A stretch of DNA of 64,000 bases from assembly GCF_900747795.2 (NCBI RefSeq), contig NC_041409.2, forward strand, positions 69,796,460 through 69,860,459, in the 5' to 3' direction. The position numbers and the translations under genes are program-made. Numbering within the stretch: position 1 is the first letter of the stretch; the number at the start of each line of letters is the position of its first letter. The notes under the pieces are model-generated. The model had not been told where the DNA came from, did not search any database, and was given only the letters and a program-made list of their open reading frames with translations. Source of the stretch: Erpetoichthys calabaricus. Lineage: Eukaryota; Chordata; Cladistia; Polypteriformes; Polypteridae. Below are positions 36,940-48,166 of the stretch, one piece after another.

Positions 36940-37085
36940 CTGCACTTGCCAAGTCTGTCTGTCCATCTGTCCGCATGAAACAACTTGGCTTCCAGTGGAC
37001 TCATTTTGTTGAAGTGTGTCAGACATATTCTTCAAGAAAATTTGCCCCGGAAGTTCAATTTTTGGTGAAATGTCTTGAATACGGT
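36940..37085 (+). repeat. 'tctgtccgcatgaaacaac' dispersed repeat fragment
   Basis: ccaagtctgtctgtccatct, gtccgcatgaaacaacttgg and tgaagtgtgtcagacatatt resemble a repeat whose variants I associate with many aquatic-animal genomes. No ends are visible. Identification is from memory of the motif. Confidence 0.35.
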
Positions 37086-37104
37086 GTGCTGTAGAAGATT
37101 TTGA

Positions 37105-38410
37105 AATTTCAAAACTTTTTCTTGTAATGTCCTGTTTCTCATCAAACAGAGAAACATTCTGAGCAACTTCAATTACGGATTAGTTTACTGTTTTAAACAT
37201 GGTTACTTCAGCTTGCATAATTTGTATATTTTTCTCTTTTACATGTTCGATAGGCGCTTCTATCCTCTAATGTTGGCAGAATAGGCAGTAGCCTACTTTA
37301 CTCTGAATTTGAATAATTAGGTTACAGAATATTAAGAGATGTACTCATCATTACTGGTGTGGACACAGGAGAAATGTCCAACTTATTTTTTATCCCACAG
37401 ACACCCTTTGCAATGTATTTTTAAAGCAGTTCCTTCATAGACACTAACCTAAGACACAACACATGTGTTATACATGGAGATTCAGATTGATTTGGTACTG
37501 CTAAACTAGGAAAGCTGTGTCTTGGTCCTGCCCACAACTGAAAGAAACAACACAGATAATCAGTTTGTTGTGTGCCAGTCCCAGTGAGGCCAATGCAGGC
37601 CCCAGTGCATGTGTACTGCCAAGAGTGAACACCTGGCAGAGTGAATTTAAAAAGAGATGGACTGGGAGATGAGACAGAATGAAGTCTGAAAGGTCCAATT
37701 CCAAAAGAACAGACTGACTGAAACAATCAAGCAGCGCTGTCAGAAATCAGCTAAATAGGAAACGCCTTGTTAACCAGAGGAGAAAACTAACAGGCACCGC
37801 AAAGTTTGTTTAGATTTATCCACAAATTCAGACAAACAACACTTAAATACCAGCAACCTGTTGACAACACATGTTGTCACTCCAGGAAGTGACTGCCAAC
37901 CGGTGAGCATTGCCAACTATAGAAAACCATAAAACAGCAGTGCCCATGGGAAACAAAATCACAGCTTCCTAGATCAAAATAACATCATCAAAAAATATTA
38001 AGAACCAGCCACGTGACCTGTCAAAGACAGGTAATAGAATACATTTCAAACTCTTTCCCTACATGTACCTTCAGCGCCTTTCCTCAGTACCCTTGTGTGT
38101 CTGAACCTCTCTTGACTGGTGTGTCCCCATCCTTCTCAGGCGCCTTGCTCACCCCCTGTCCACCCTGTCCCATCCATGAAGGCGACTCTCCACATGACAC
38201 ATATGCCTTTATTCCTCCTCTTGGGTCTCATACTTGCACTCCCTCTTTTGATCGCATCACCAACCAGTGAAACTGTCCAATCACACCAAAGTCAAATTAA
38301 CCAATCAGATCACTCTGAGGAATTGGACAAACACAGACATTAGCATTTTATTATATAATAAACAAGAAAATTAAACCTAAATGAAAAAATAGTAATAATA
38401 ATGTGTTTAT
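37105..38410. other. No recognisable feature
   Basis: No exon or named repeat. A degenerate patch at 37880-37985 (cactccaggaagtgac... cagtgcccatgg) belongs to the loose group noted at 16745. Confidence 0.4.
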
Positions 38411-38499
38411 CACACTTCAAAACCTTAAAAGGTAAAAGAAGCAAGAAATGGATGCAAAATTAATAGTGAAAAAAAACACCAGAAATGATAACAACAGGA

Positions 38500-38645
38500 C
38501 TGTAATATCCACCCAGTCCTCTGCAATTTCTTGCAGTTTATTTGTTGAAATGTCTGCGTTTCTAATTAGTCCAAGTTGTTTTTCAATGCAGCCCAGCCGG
38601 ATGAATAAAGCCTTGACTGATGATAATGTCTGCATCTCTAATAGA
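38500..38645 (-). other. Unassigned protein-like open segment, possible exon
   Basis: On the minus strand, after ctgattttctattag (a fair splice acceptor), an open frame reads MQTLSSVKALFIRLGCIEKQ LGLIRNADISTNKLQEIAED WVDIT. This is an amphipathic, helix-like sequence unlike the low-complexity ORFs around it. No strong donor follows; ACA|GTCCTG is weak. The frame stays open for about 105 codons in total. I do not recognise the family. It could be an exon on the same strand as ARMH4, a processed fragment, or chance. Confidence 0.25.
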
Positions 38646-39249
38646 AAATCAGCACAGGGACACTGAACCCTCAGCAGAAAGGTGTACAGTAAAGGCACCG
38701 TGAGTTGAACAAGGTGACATTGTATACAATTCAATTATTCCTCTAGAGGCGTCCAATCTTCTGCCTCAGTGTCCCCGACATTTTGTTTCCAGAAGCAAAA
38801 ACAACCGTGATTGTAAGAATGAAAAATGCCTGCGTTCTTGTCGCTCAGTCTGATTTCTTTGATCTGAGAACAGATCTTCCAAGGAACCTATCCCACAATT
38901 TCATCACAATTTGTAATAATCCACCTAAGGCCTCACTTCTTTCTTTCCCTTTTCAAATGTAAATGTGCTTTACTGACATGGAAAAAGAAAACACAGATAA
39001 CAGTTCAGTTTAGCAAAAATGTAACTTTCATTCTCCAGTCATAAGATACTGTGATTTGATTTATTATGTGGCAAGACTCCCAGTTTATGGTCTAGAAGAT
39101 TTAACTGGTACCAAGGGTGCATGTGAGTGACTGTGACACAACTCAATGCTTAAAATGCATTAATAGTGTGGTGTTGAGAAGGGCTGCCCTCTACCAGAGG
39201 AGGCAGCCATAAATGATTGCCAGTGCAGGCAGATGTGGCGCCATGGCAC

Positions 39250-39960
39250 CATTATTATTGTTATTATTCTGATTTATTTGGCAGATGCCTTTATCTGAGG
39301 TGACTTACAAAGCAAGCTATAATAATTACAAGAAAGGTTAGAAGGTGCAAGCATCAAAGTACAGAGAACAAGATAGGAAACCGAGCAAGACTGAGTACTG
39401 CTACTACTACTACTGTATAATAATATTTGCAACTAGACTAAGACAAAACTCTGTGTCAGTATGAGAGTAGCTATTCTATACAAGAGAAGATAAGCTGTTC
39501 TAAAATATTTAATGAAAAGATGCAATTTCAAAAGATGCCTAAGCATGAGTAAATTGGGTGTGGTTCAAATAGCCAAAGGAAATCATACCACAACTTTAGA
39601 CCAAGAATGGAGAAGCATTGTCCAGTCAAGGCACGCTTAGCAAGAGCAGGGATGGTGAGCTGACTGCTAGAGACATATGAAGACATTAAAGATTGGAGAT
39701 GCTAAGGAGCAGAACCATTCAGGGAATCGTAGGTCAAGACATGAGATTTGAACCGGCTCATTGCAGCAATAGGAAGCAAGTGAAGAGACCAAAGTTAGAG
39801 GAGTGGTAGGAGGGAAGTGAGGGACAGAGACCACCAGTCGAGAAACTGCATTCTGGAATGGCTGTAGAGACTGAAAAGCAGTTAAAGGAGGCCCCGCCAG
39901 AAGAGGCAATAGTCCAGCAGAGAGACAACCAGTGCCCAAGCAAGGAGTTCCATTAAATAA
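39250..39960 (+). repeat. Long dispersed repeat with 'tttggcagatgcctttatc' head
   Basis: It begins gatttatttggcagatgcct ttatctgaggtgacttacaa, the head of a very common fish repeat. It continues through aacaagatagg, atttaatgaaaagatgcaattt, ccacaactttagaccaag and gcattctggaatggctgtag to gcaatagtccagcagagaga. The order matches a long repeat that I recall from fish genomes. The minus-strand ORFs across it are not credible host exons. Confidence 0.5.
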
Positions 39961-40967
39961 TTAGTGAAGAAGGGTAAAGTCCTCTGAACAGGAGGAAAAA
40001 AAACGTGTATTATGAAGAAAGAAATGACAGGATTGGGTCATTTGAGAAATGTATTTGATGAATCAAAGTGAGGAGTCCAGAGTCATGCTGAGATTCCAGG
40101 CTATGACTAATGGTGAACGGATGACAACTTCAAGAGCATTCAGAAGTTGCTAAATCCATGGCCATTAGAGACGGTAGGGTGTCATCTTATATCTGGGTCT
40201 CAGTGGAGACTCCTGACTCTGCTCATAGTCTATTGACAAAGAGTGCATCTTATCGGGATTTACTTGACTCTATTCTTACCACTTCTTGGAACTACCATGA
40301 TGAATTGTGTTTAATTTGTACCCTTACCATAAATACCACTGTTGGGAAGCTCAATATAACAATATATAGAACGTAAAATAATAGTAGTATTTTAAATATT
40401 GCATTGTTATTGTCTCCATCTGTGCTGTCTTGTTATTCTTCCTCTGTAAAAAACTGTAAAGTAGTAAGACAGACTCTTTAATCCAAGATGGCCAATATAC
40501 TTCATTTTATTCTGAACAGGGTGTACTACATAAACCAAAGGCAGGAATACAGCATGTAAATTGGTGTTCTTGAAATTGAGAATGTTATGTTGTTTTTGTT
40601 TTTCCTTGTGTTGACACCATCAAGTGTCACCATTTGGAAGTCCGGGTGCCATGTGTTGCGAGGAGGAATCACTTTTATGCCTGTGCGCAACGTTATAGGC
40701 GTGTAATCGAATGGTCTTGTTGGCCATCTTATTTACGGGGAGCCATACACCCAGTAATTATCAGAACCTTGAGCAAATAAAGCAAAGTCTTTCTGTTTTT
40801 TTTCTAGACAATTTATTTGTTTTTAACATTTGCTTGTTGTGTGCCTTTGAATTTCTTTAGCCCGGTTATGTGGTTTTCTGTCTTTTGTCCTTTGGTATAA
40901 TAATGCTTGTTACGATTTTGCCTTCTGAAAGGCACTTGTCCACTAATCACGAAAAAAAGGAATACTG

Positions 40968-41876
40968 TACAGTAATCCCTCACTATATCGCGCTTCGCCT
41001 TTCGCGGCTTCACTCCATCACGGATTTTATATGTAAGCATATTTAAATATATATCGCGGATTTTTTGCTGGTTCGCGGATTTCTGTGGACAATGGGTCTT
41101 TTAATTTCTGGTACATGCTTCCTCAGTTGGTTTGCCCAGTTGATTTCATACAAGGGACGCTATTGGCAGATGGCTGAGAAGCTACCCGGCTTACTTTTCT
41201 GTCTCTCTTGCGCTGACTTTCTCTGATCCTGACGTAGGGGGATTGAGCTGGGGGGCTGTTCGCACACCTAGACGATAAGGATGCTCGTCTAAAAATGCTG
41301 AAAGATTATCTTCACGTTGCTATCTTTTGTGCAGCTGCTTCCTGAAACGACATGCTGCACGGTGCTTCGCATACTTAAAAGCTCGAAGGGCACGTATTGA
41401 TTTTTGATTGAAAAACAAACTCTGTCTCTCTCTGTCTCTCTCTCTCAGCTCCTGACGGAGGGGGTGTGAGCTGCCGCCTTCAACAGCTTTGTGCCGCGGT
41501 GCTTCGCATACTTAAAAGCAAACAGCCCTATTGATTTGTTTGCTTTCCTCTGTCTTTCTGACAGACTCTGCTCCTGACGCGCACTCCTTTGAAGAGGAAA
41601 ATATGTTTGCATTCTTTTAATTGTGAAACGGAACTGTCATCTCTGTCTTGTCATGGAGCACAGTTTAAACTTTTGAAAAAGAGACAAATGTTTGTTTGCA
41701 GTGTTTGAATAACGTTCCTGTCTCTCTACAACCTCCTGTGTTTCTGCGCAAATCTGTGACCCAAGCATGACAATATAAAAATAACCATATAAACATATGG
41801 TTTCTACTTCGCGGATTTTCTTATTTCGCGGGTGGCTCTGGAACGCAACCCCCGCGATGGAGGAGGGATTACTGTA
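40968..41876. mobile_element. pogo/Tigger-type MITE (Tc1/mariner superfamily)
   Basis: The element proper is 40970-41874. The left end cagtaatccctcactatatcgcg and right end ...cgcgatggaggagggattactg are inverted repeats with the pogo/Tigger terminus CAGTAATCCCTC...CGCG, flanked by TA on both sides (40968-40969, 41875-41876). The subterminal arms also pair (gcggattttatatg against catatggtttctacttcgcgg). It is 905 bp with no transposase. Inside are two copies of a module starting ggtgcttcgcatacttaaaagc (about 41361 and 41499). Confidence 0.9.
41361..41620 (+). repeat. Internal direct duplication in the pogo-type MITE
   Basis: Two copies, about 138 bp apart, of 'ggtgcttcgcatacttaaaagc... ctattgattt... 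ctctgtct... gctcctgacg'. The duplication probably happened within the element family before it spread. Confidence 0.65.
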
Positions 41877-42044
41877 TATCCATTTAGATCTTTTATTCCC
41901 ATACTGTTCCTAATGTACCTGACACAGAGTAACAATAACAATAACAATTTGAGGTGGTGCAATTGTTAGAAGTGAGAACAACAAAGTCAGACTTGTGTCG
42001 CGTTTACATTTCCTACCCATATCTCTGTTGGGTTTTTCCTCTTC

Positions 42045-42235
42045 AATCCCATAAACATACATCTTAGGTTAATTGGCAGTTTTAAACTGGCCCCATATGA
42101 GTGACTGTGGGTGTGCGTGAATACCTCCTGAGATGAACCGGCTATCCCACCAGAGGTTGGTTACCACCTTGTTGCCAGGATAGGGCAGAGCCTCCGCCAA
42201 CTTAACCTGGACTAAACATGTTTGATAACACATGG
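42045..42235 (+). repeat. (GGAT)n-tailed retroposon, degenerate
   Basis: cataaacatacatcttaggttaattggc... gtgaatacctcctga... ccaggatagggcagagcctcc... acatggatgga shows middle-to-tail order on the plus strand. Confidence 0.55.
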
Positions 42236-43304
42236 ATGGACAGTTAATTTACTATAGGAGATGAAAAAAGTTGACAGCCTGTTATATTTCTTTTTCAGGT
42301 TTTCTACACTGGCCACTGACTGAAAGAATCATCCTCGGGGCGCCTTCATCCATTGTCTTTTCCTGCTTGAGGCTATAAGTCAAATTATATCACAGTGTAA
42401 ATTGGTGGCTGGGAATCCAAAATTTAACAAGTGGACACTCTGTTCTTGACCAACTACTCTAACTCCTATGTGAAGCGATATAAATAATACATTCTTTTAA
42501 AAAATGCTTTTTCTATAAGGCTTCACTAGGGATGCAAGCCTCATGTGTCAGATCAACAATGCAGCTCACAAAACAGAAAAGACAGGCAGCATGCTGTAAC
42601 CAATTCCGTGGGGCTCTGCATGCTTTGATGGATCACAAGGGAAGTCTGCTGGTGGTTTGTTTCCCCATCATCAGGCCCCAAACCCCCCCACCACCTCCGC
42701 CACCAATAACCCCACCACCACCCACCTGAGACTCTCCACAATCCATTTACAGCCTGTAACAGGCCGGCTGCTCCAAAATGACTTATGATTGCCATTAGTA
42801 GCCAACAGCACAGAGCAGCACCACATCGAGTAGGCAGCGGCCGACTGACACACCGAATGCTCCAACACTGTCAGTGGAGACGGCTCGATCAGGACTCTTA
42901 AAGTGCTGGGAGGCAGAGGTGCAGAGGACTGGTGGGATTTTCTGGTGGAAATTGTACCAAATGCACTCTTTACTTAGAATTAAGTAACTGGAAAAAATGA
43001 TATCTCCCACTTCAGTCTTTTGCCCAGGTAATGGTAAAGTACAGCAGTTCTCAAACTCAGTTCTGCAGACCTCCTGTGCCAGAAGGTTTCTGTTCCAACA
43101 AGCTTCTGTTTTTAAGAGAACTCCTAATGTAATTAGGCACGCTGTTATTTGTAGTTCTTATTTTTTAGGTCAATGCAGAAATGACAAAACTAAGTCTGGT
43201 AATTTATTATGAAGCATGTATGTTATATGGGGATAATTCAATGTTTTGTTTTAACCTGGTTCACTTTTATCCTGCTTTTCCAGGTGTTCTGATCATGTAA
43301 TCCA

Positions 43305-43490
43305 TTATTTATATTACATTTACTTATTTGGCTGACATCTTTATTCAAGGCAGTTTACAACATTTATGATACAATCGTTTTTCCAATTGGAGCCCTGGCA
43401 AGTTGAGTGACTTGCTTAGGGTCACAGAGTGTGGGATCTGAACCCCAAGTCCAAAGCCTTAACCACTACACTACACCACGCTGCCTGCCT
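43305..43490 (+). repeat. tRNA-like-tailed SINE fragment, family 2
   Basis: ttatttggctgacatcttta ttcaaggcagtttacaacat, then gagtgacttgcttagggtca cagagtg, and tgaaccccaagtccaaagcc ttaaccactaca. A diverged relative lies at 58755-58950. Flanking atttact motifs (near 43317 and 43490) may be the target duplication. Confidence 0.65.
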
Positions 43491-43653
43491 ATTTACTAAT
43501 GAACACATTAGAGGGTCTGACGCCGAAGTATTGGCAACTTTTCACCATTTAGCGTTGTTTGCCCAGGTGTCAGCTCTGCCCATTTTAGATTGTCATTATC
43601 AGGACACAGAACAAGACAAACTAACAGGAAAACAATCAAATGGAGTTAAACAT

Positions 43654-44233
43654 TGTGGTACCCGGCTGGGGTTCATGCCCGGCAGGGATGCCCAGGAGGA
43701 CCGGAGAAGGGCTTGTGCTTCCTCCAGAACACGAGGGGTCGTCCTACCTGGTTGCTGTGGGGGCCACGGGTACAAAGCTTGGAAGCTCTACCCTGTAGGG
43801 GCTCATGGTCACCGCCAGGGGACGCCCCGATGCCTTGGGAGCCCTGGACCTCAGCACTTCCGCCACACCCGGAAGAGCTGGGGGGGAAGAGGATTGGGGA
43901 CACCCGGAGGACTTCTGGATACACTGCCAGAGCTTCCGCCACACAGGGGTGTGGCTACAGAAGCTCCTCAGGATGCACCTGGAGTCCGTCCAGGGTGTAT
44001 AAAAGGGGCCGCCTCCCTCCAGTCAATGGCAAGAGTCGGTTGGAAGTAGACGAAGCTTGGTGGAGAGGAGTGGAGGCGGACCAGAGACTGTGAGAAGGCA
44101 TCGTGTTGTGGCCAAGGACTTGAGGGGTGATTGGTGCTGCGGCACTGGGTATGTGCACTGTAAATATTGTAAATAAACGTGTGTGTGGTGAAACCATTAT
44201 GTCTACCAGTCTGTGTCCGGGCTGTTCCCCACA
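43654..44233 (+). mobile_element. Solo LTR, family A copy 2
   Basis: A 580-bp GC-rich LTR starting TGTGGTACCC and ending TTCCCCACA. It is flanked by the 4-bp duplication ACAT (43650-43653 and 44234-44237). TATAAAA is at 43998-44004 and AATAAA at 44172-44177, spaced as in copy 1. It is about 80% alike to 5762-6346. Each copy has its own duplication, so the two are independent insertions and not the ends of one provirus. No internal genes remain. The long GC-rich ORFs over it (up to about 200 codons) are not genes. Confidence 0.85.
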
Positions 44234-44678
44234 ACATATAAAGCTATGACAAAAATACAAATATTTATAAATGTCTTAGGAATGTACAAACCACACTGCT
44301 GTGCTTTTCTGAATGCAGAATAAGAGTAATAAAGTGAGATCAGTTTGAGGTAAAATGACTCCAAAAACCTGCAGTAACATGGAGTCCCCAGGACTTAGTT
44401 TGTGGACCACTGGTGTAGGCCAAGGTTCATTTCCCTACAGCACCTTTAAGTGAGTCATCAATCAGAATAGCTTAACTCGCAGCAAGTCCCAAAAATGTGG
44501 CATCAACCTTATTATTTAAACAATTCCACATACCAAAGCCCAAGATACGCACTGCTTCTTTAGTTACTTTTTAAAATTTAAAACAGGTAAAATCTCACGT
44601 GTGGTCTAAAAGGCGTAAATAGCGAAACAAACGGCAGCGGCATCATTAGTTTCAAAATGTGTCATGGTTTAGACTTTG

Positions 44679-44807
44679 CTGCGGTGGGTTGGCACCCTGC
44701 CCGGGATTGGTTCCTGCCTTGTGCCCTGTGTTGGCTGGGATTGGCTCCAGCAGACCCCCATGACCCTGTGTTCGGATTCAGCAGGTTGGAAAATGGATGG
44801 ATGGATG
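44679..44807 (+). mobile_element. Minimal (GGAT)n-tailed retroposon, copy 1
   Basis: A 129-bp unit starting ctgcggtgggttggcaccct and ending in aaaatggatggatggat. It is flanked by the 13-bp duplication GGTTTAGACTTTG (44666-44678 and 44808-44820). It inserted by target-primed reverse transcription. Its 5' end is the same nucleotide as that of the copy at 46131-46270. Confidence 0.9.
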
Positions 44808-45559
44808 GGTTTAGACTTTGTTTTGTATTTTTATTTATTTTTGTGTTTTTTTTTGCTTTTCTTTGGCCTCTAAAGCTAATGGAGGTATTGCTTATGGAGG
44901 TTTTAGAGATCAAGGAGTTTAATGGTCTGGTTTGTTTATTGATTTAGGACATTTTTGAGGACACTAATTTTGAAATCTGCCTTTCCAAGGCTCCAAGCAC
45001 CACAATTGCTTGTTGTTTGTAAGGGAAGATGTCTGGGAGTGTGTGACACATGATGTACGTGATAACGGTATAAACATTAGCAGCAAACACTCTTTTGCTA
45101 TCCTAGTTTGTGACCAACTCAGTACTTGAAACTCTAGTGTGATTGTTTTAAAGATCTCTCTGGCTACGGATTGCTTTCTGTTCTTTGACTTTGAATTATG
45201 CCTTGTGTTTTGACTTGGGCTATGTGTAATATTCTGGTATTTGACTCTTTCGCTACAACTCTCGACTTATGATTTTATTTCACGTCCTGGCCATTATTTA
45301 TTTGTGTCATGTCCTCCCGGCACTGACCTTGGCTTGCTATTAATATCATGTTACATCTCCTGATTCCGTCCTTCTTAAAGCTGCTGCCGCCCTGTGCAGT
45401 CATTACGAAGTGTCTGCATGGCACTCTTGGCTAATACCTAATAGAGAGACTGCAGGCCTCATGACACATAAGCATGAACACTCAAATTGTGTTTATTCAA
45501 AATGAAGAACAAAAAGGAATGATTCTACAAGAAAGGTGACCACTCAGTTTCCCTATATA

Positions 45560-45830
45560 ACCTAATATCCTGCTCTGAAGACCAATTCATCCAATTTAGG
45601 CACATGGTGGGGCCAAAGCCTATCGTGGAGCACAAGGCAGGTTTTCAGTTCATTGCAGGGTTTCTTCACATACATCCCCACACTTACACAGGGCCGGTTT
45701 AGAGCCTCCTCTACAAAATAACCTTCATGTCTTTGGGAAGTGGAAAACACGCAAACTCCAACAACCTCTGGATTACGCGCAGCATGCTGGATCTGAGAAA
45801 TGAACCACTGGACCACCACGCTACCCTAAG
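45560..45830 (-). repeat. (GGAT)n-tailed retroposon, old full-length-like copy
   Basis: The plus strand shows caattcatccaatttaggca, gtggagcacaaggcagg, cacttacacagggccggttt, atgtctttgggaagtggaaa, acgcaaactcc and finally aaccactggaccaccacgct. This is the family's tail, middle and head in reverse order. Confidence 0.6.
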
Positions 45831-46130
45831 TGTTCCCAATAGTTAAGCTATCTGGCTGTCTCACATTTACATCTTAAAAGGAGCTGGGGTGTCGCCTTTC
45901 TATTCTCCACATCTTCACAATTTTTTAATGAGAGAACTCAGAATGTAATTAACAGAATTGGAGATGGTCAGCTGAATGTAAGATTAGGTCGAAATCAGCT
46001 AGTTAATAATTAATAGAGCTGTAACAGCATTAAGTAATAAAGCAGTTACTTTGTAAAAGCTGCATCCATCCATTGTGTCCTGTATGGTCCTTTAATTTAA
46101 GATTCCATTTTTTTATTAGAAGGTAGAACC

Positions 46131-46270
46131 ATCCATCCATCCATCCATCCATCCATCTTCCAACCCACTGAATCTGAACACAGGGTCACGGGGGTCTGCT
46201 GGAGCCAATCCCAGCCAACACAGGGCACAAGGCAGGAACCAATCCTGGGCAGGGCGCCAACTCACCGCAG
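46131..46270 (-). mobile_element. Minimal (GGAT)n-tailed retroposon, copy 2
   Basis: A 140-bp unit on the minus strand running from ctgcggtgagttggcgccct to a (GGAT)n tail. It is flanked by a perfect 13-bp duplication AGAAGGTAGAACC (46118-46130 and 46271-46283). Same 5' start as 44679-44807, opposite orientation. The intact duplication indicates a young insertion. Confidence 0.93.
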
Positions 46271-46329
46271 AGAAGGTAGAACCAGAATTTAAAAAGGTAG
46301 CAGTGCACAAGAATCATGTGTAAATACCA

Positions 46330-46515
46330 ATGCATCACTGGGCACACTTAGTCATACAGTACGTCTTTGGAAAGTGGTGGCAGGAAACCTAATTCACCAG
46401 AAAAAACACTATGTGGGCACTGCAATGGGAAGCAAGCCCCCTGCAGACTGGAAAGCCCCTCTGAACCCAAGCCACTGAAGCTGTGTGATAGCAGAACCAA
46501 CCACTGTCCAAAAAG
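46330..46515 (-). repeat. (GGAT)n-tailed retroposon head region, degenerate
   Basis: tacgtctttggaaagtggtggcagg, actatgtgggcactgcaa and gatagcagaaccaaccactgtcc follow the family's middle-to-head order on the plus strand. Confidence 0.45.
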
Positions 46516-48154
46516 AAGCTCAGGCTCTCATGATGTAAAGGGTGACTTCCCGATTTTACTTTTATCATTACCTTCACATACAAGTCTGTATACACACACA
46601 AGGGGTCTGCATTTCACTCAGTGGTTACCCCTCAAAGCAGCAGAAAGAGCAGGTTTACTCAAACAGGATCTCTTCATGCAGAATGGTGCAGGGTGCCCTT
46701 CCCTGAAAAGCAGTACCACAGTCGGCTAAAACATTTGACTGCAGTGCCATATTGATCCTACTCCTTTCTTGTTCTCCTCTACTAACATTAGAATGACAGC
46801 GAGAACAAGGAGAGCTGATGGAAAATATGAGCTTGTCAGAAAATGGAAGAGTTGCTTTTGTATGTTCCACTGTTTTTGCTGTTGTGCCCACTGTATCCAG
46901 AAAACACATAGGAGGCACAAAGTTAACAAAATGAAACCTTTTAACACAAAATACTGTGATGGAGGGACAAAACCAGGGAAAACACAAAGCAGACATAAAC
47001 AACACAAGCCTAAGCCTGATTGGTCCCCTGTGTTTAAGGTGTAATGGTACCACATGAAAGTGCTGCACTTCTCCACTCCTAGCACTGTTTTTCTCTTACT
47101 CTCTCAAACATGGTCTCTCTTCTTCCCTTCATTTTAGCCTCTGTCACTAATTCTCCTCAACTCCATACCCACCTTAAAGTCCCATCCCCATGTAACTAAT
47201 TGTGAACCTTCAGAATTGCTTCAGGTCTTATTTGGCTACAGAGACACAAATATGGTGCCCCCTCTAGGAGTTCCTGGTGTCCTTTTACCCCAAGACCTCA
47301 GATGCCAGCTCTCAAGCTCACACGTTTCTTTCTTGGACTATTTGCCCTGTAGTGGCCTGACTCTTTGGAGTTTCCTCTTTTGACTCATTCTCTCATAAAC
47401 TGTCGGCTGGTCGTCCCTTTTCTCTAGTGTCCTGGGGGGAATTGCCTGCTTGTGCCCAGGCTGCACCACTCTTTCGTATGCTGGTGCCTCTGTCAATGCC
47501 CTTTTAAATCACATATTAATCAGATTACTAGGACAGAATTTTTTCACTTAAGAAATATAGCAAAAGTTAGATTCCTTATAACTTTGCAAGATGCTTAAAA
47601 ATTAGTTCACGCTTTTGTTTTCGGTCGGCTAGATTACTGGAATGCACTCCTCTCAGGACCACCCAAAAAAGACATCAATCGATTGCAACTTGTGCAGAAT
47701 GCAGCTGCTAGAATCTTAACTAGGAAAAGAAAATTCAAGCACATCTCTCCAGTTTGGATGTCACTACATTGGTTACCTGTGCCATTTAGAACTGACTTTA
47801 AAATACTGCTTACGGTTTACAAAGCCTTATATAATCTCAATCCATCCTGTAGTTTAGAATATCTATCATCTCACACTCCAAATTGTAACCTTAGATCTTC
47901 AAATGAGTGTCTGCTTAGAATTCCAAGAGATAAACTTAAAAGAAGTGGTGAGGTGGCCTTCTGCTGTTATGCGTCTAAAATCTGGAATAGCTTACAGATA
48001 GAAACTCGCCAGGCTAATACAGTGGAGCACTTTAAAACACTGCTGAAAACTCTTTAACATGGCTTTGTTATAGCTTCATTTTAATATAACCCTGATATTC
48101 TATATATGCATTTAATTATCATTTTTTTTTCATGGCTCTGAAATTTGTACTGAC

Positions 48155-48166
48155 CCCTACTTTCTC
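48155..48166. repeat. 12-bp target site duplication CCCTACTTTCTC, left
   Basis: A perfect match to 48966-48977 on the other side of the foldback element. Confidence 0.85.

Larger units (their letters stand above)
43042..44412. mobile_element. hAT-like MITE split by a SINE and a solo LTR
   Basis: The left end cagcagttctcaaactcagt tctgcagac and the inverse of the right end (cagtggtccacaaactaagt cctggggac) match at about two thirds or more of 33 positions without gaps. This is a hAT-type 'CAGTGGTTCTCAAACT' terminus. No matching 8-bp duplication survives. Inside lie a SINE (43305-43490) and solo LTR copy 2 (43654-44233). Without them the host element is about 600 bp. It is clearly the oldest layer of the nest. 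Confidence 0.65.

Noticed and set aside
43429-44093. Overlapping 206- and 146-codon plus-strand ORFs
   Set aside because: They lie in the GC-rich solo LTR and its flank; stops are rare by composition, and copy 1 of the LTR does not keep the same frame.
46655-47085. Long minus-strand ORFs of 119-137 codons in two frames
   Set aside because: Two frames are open over the same DNA without protein-like conservation or splice sites; probably chance.
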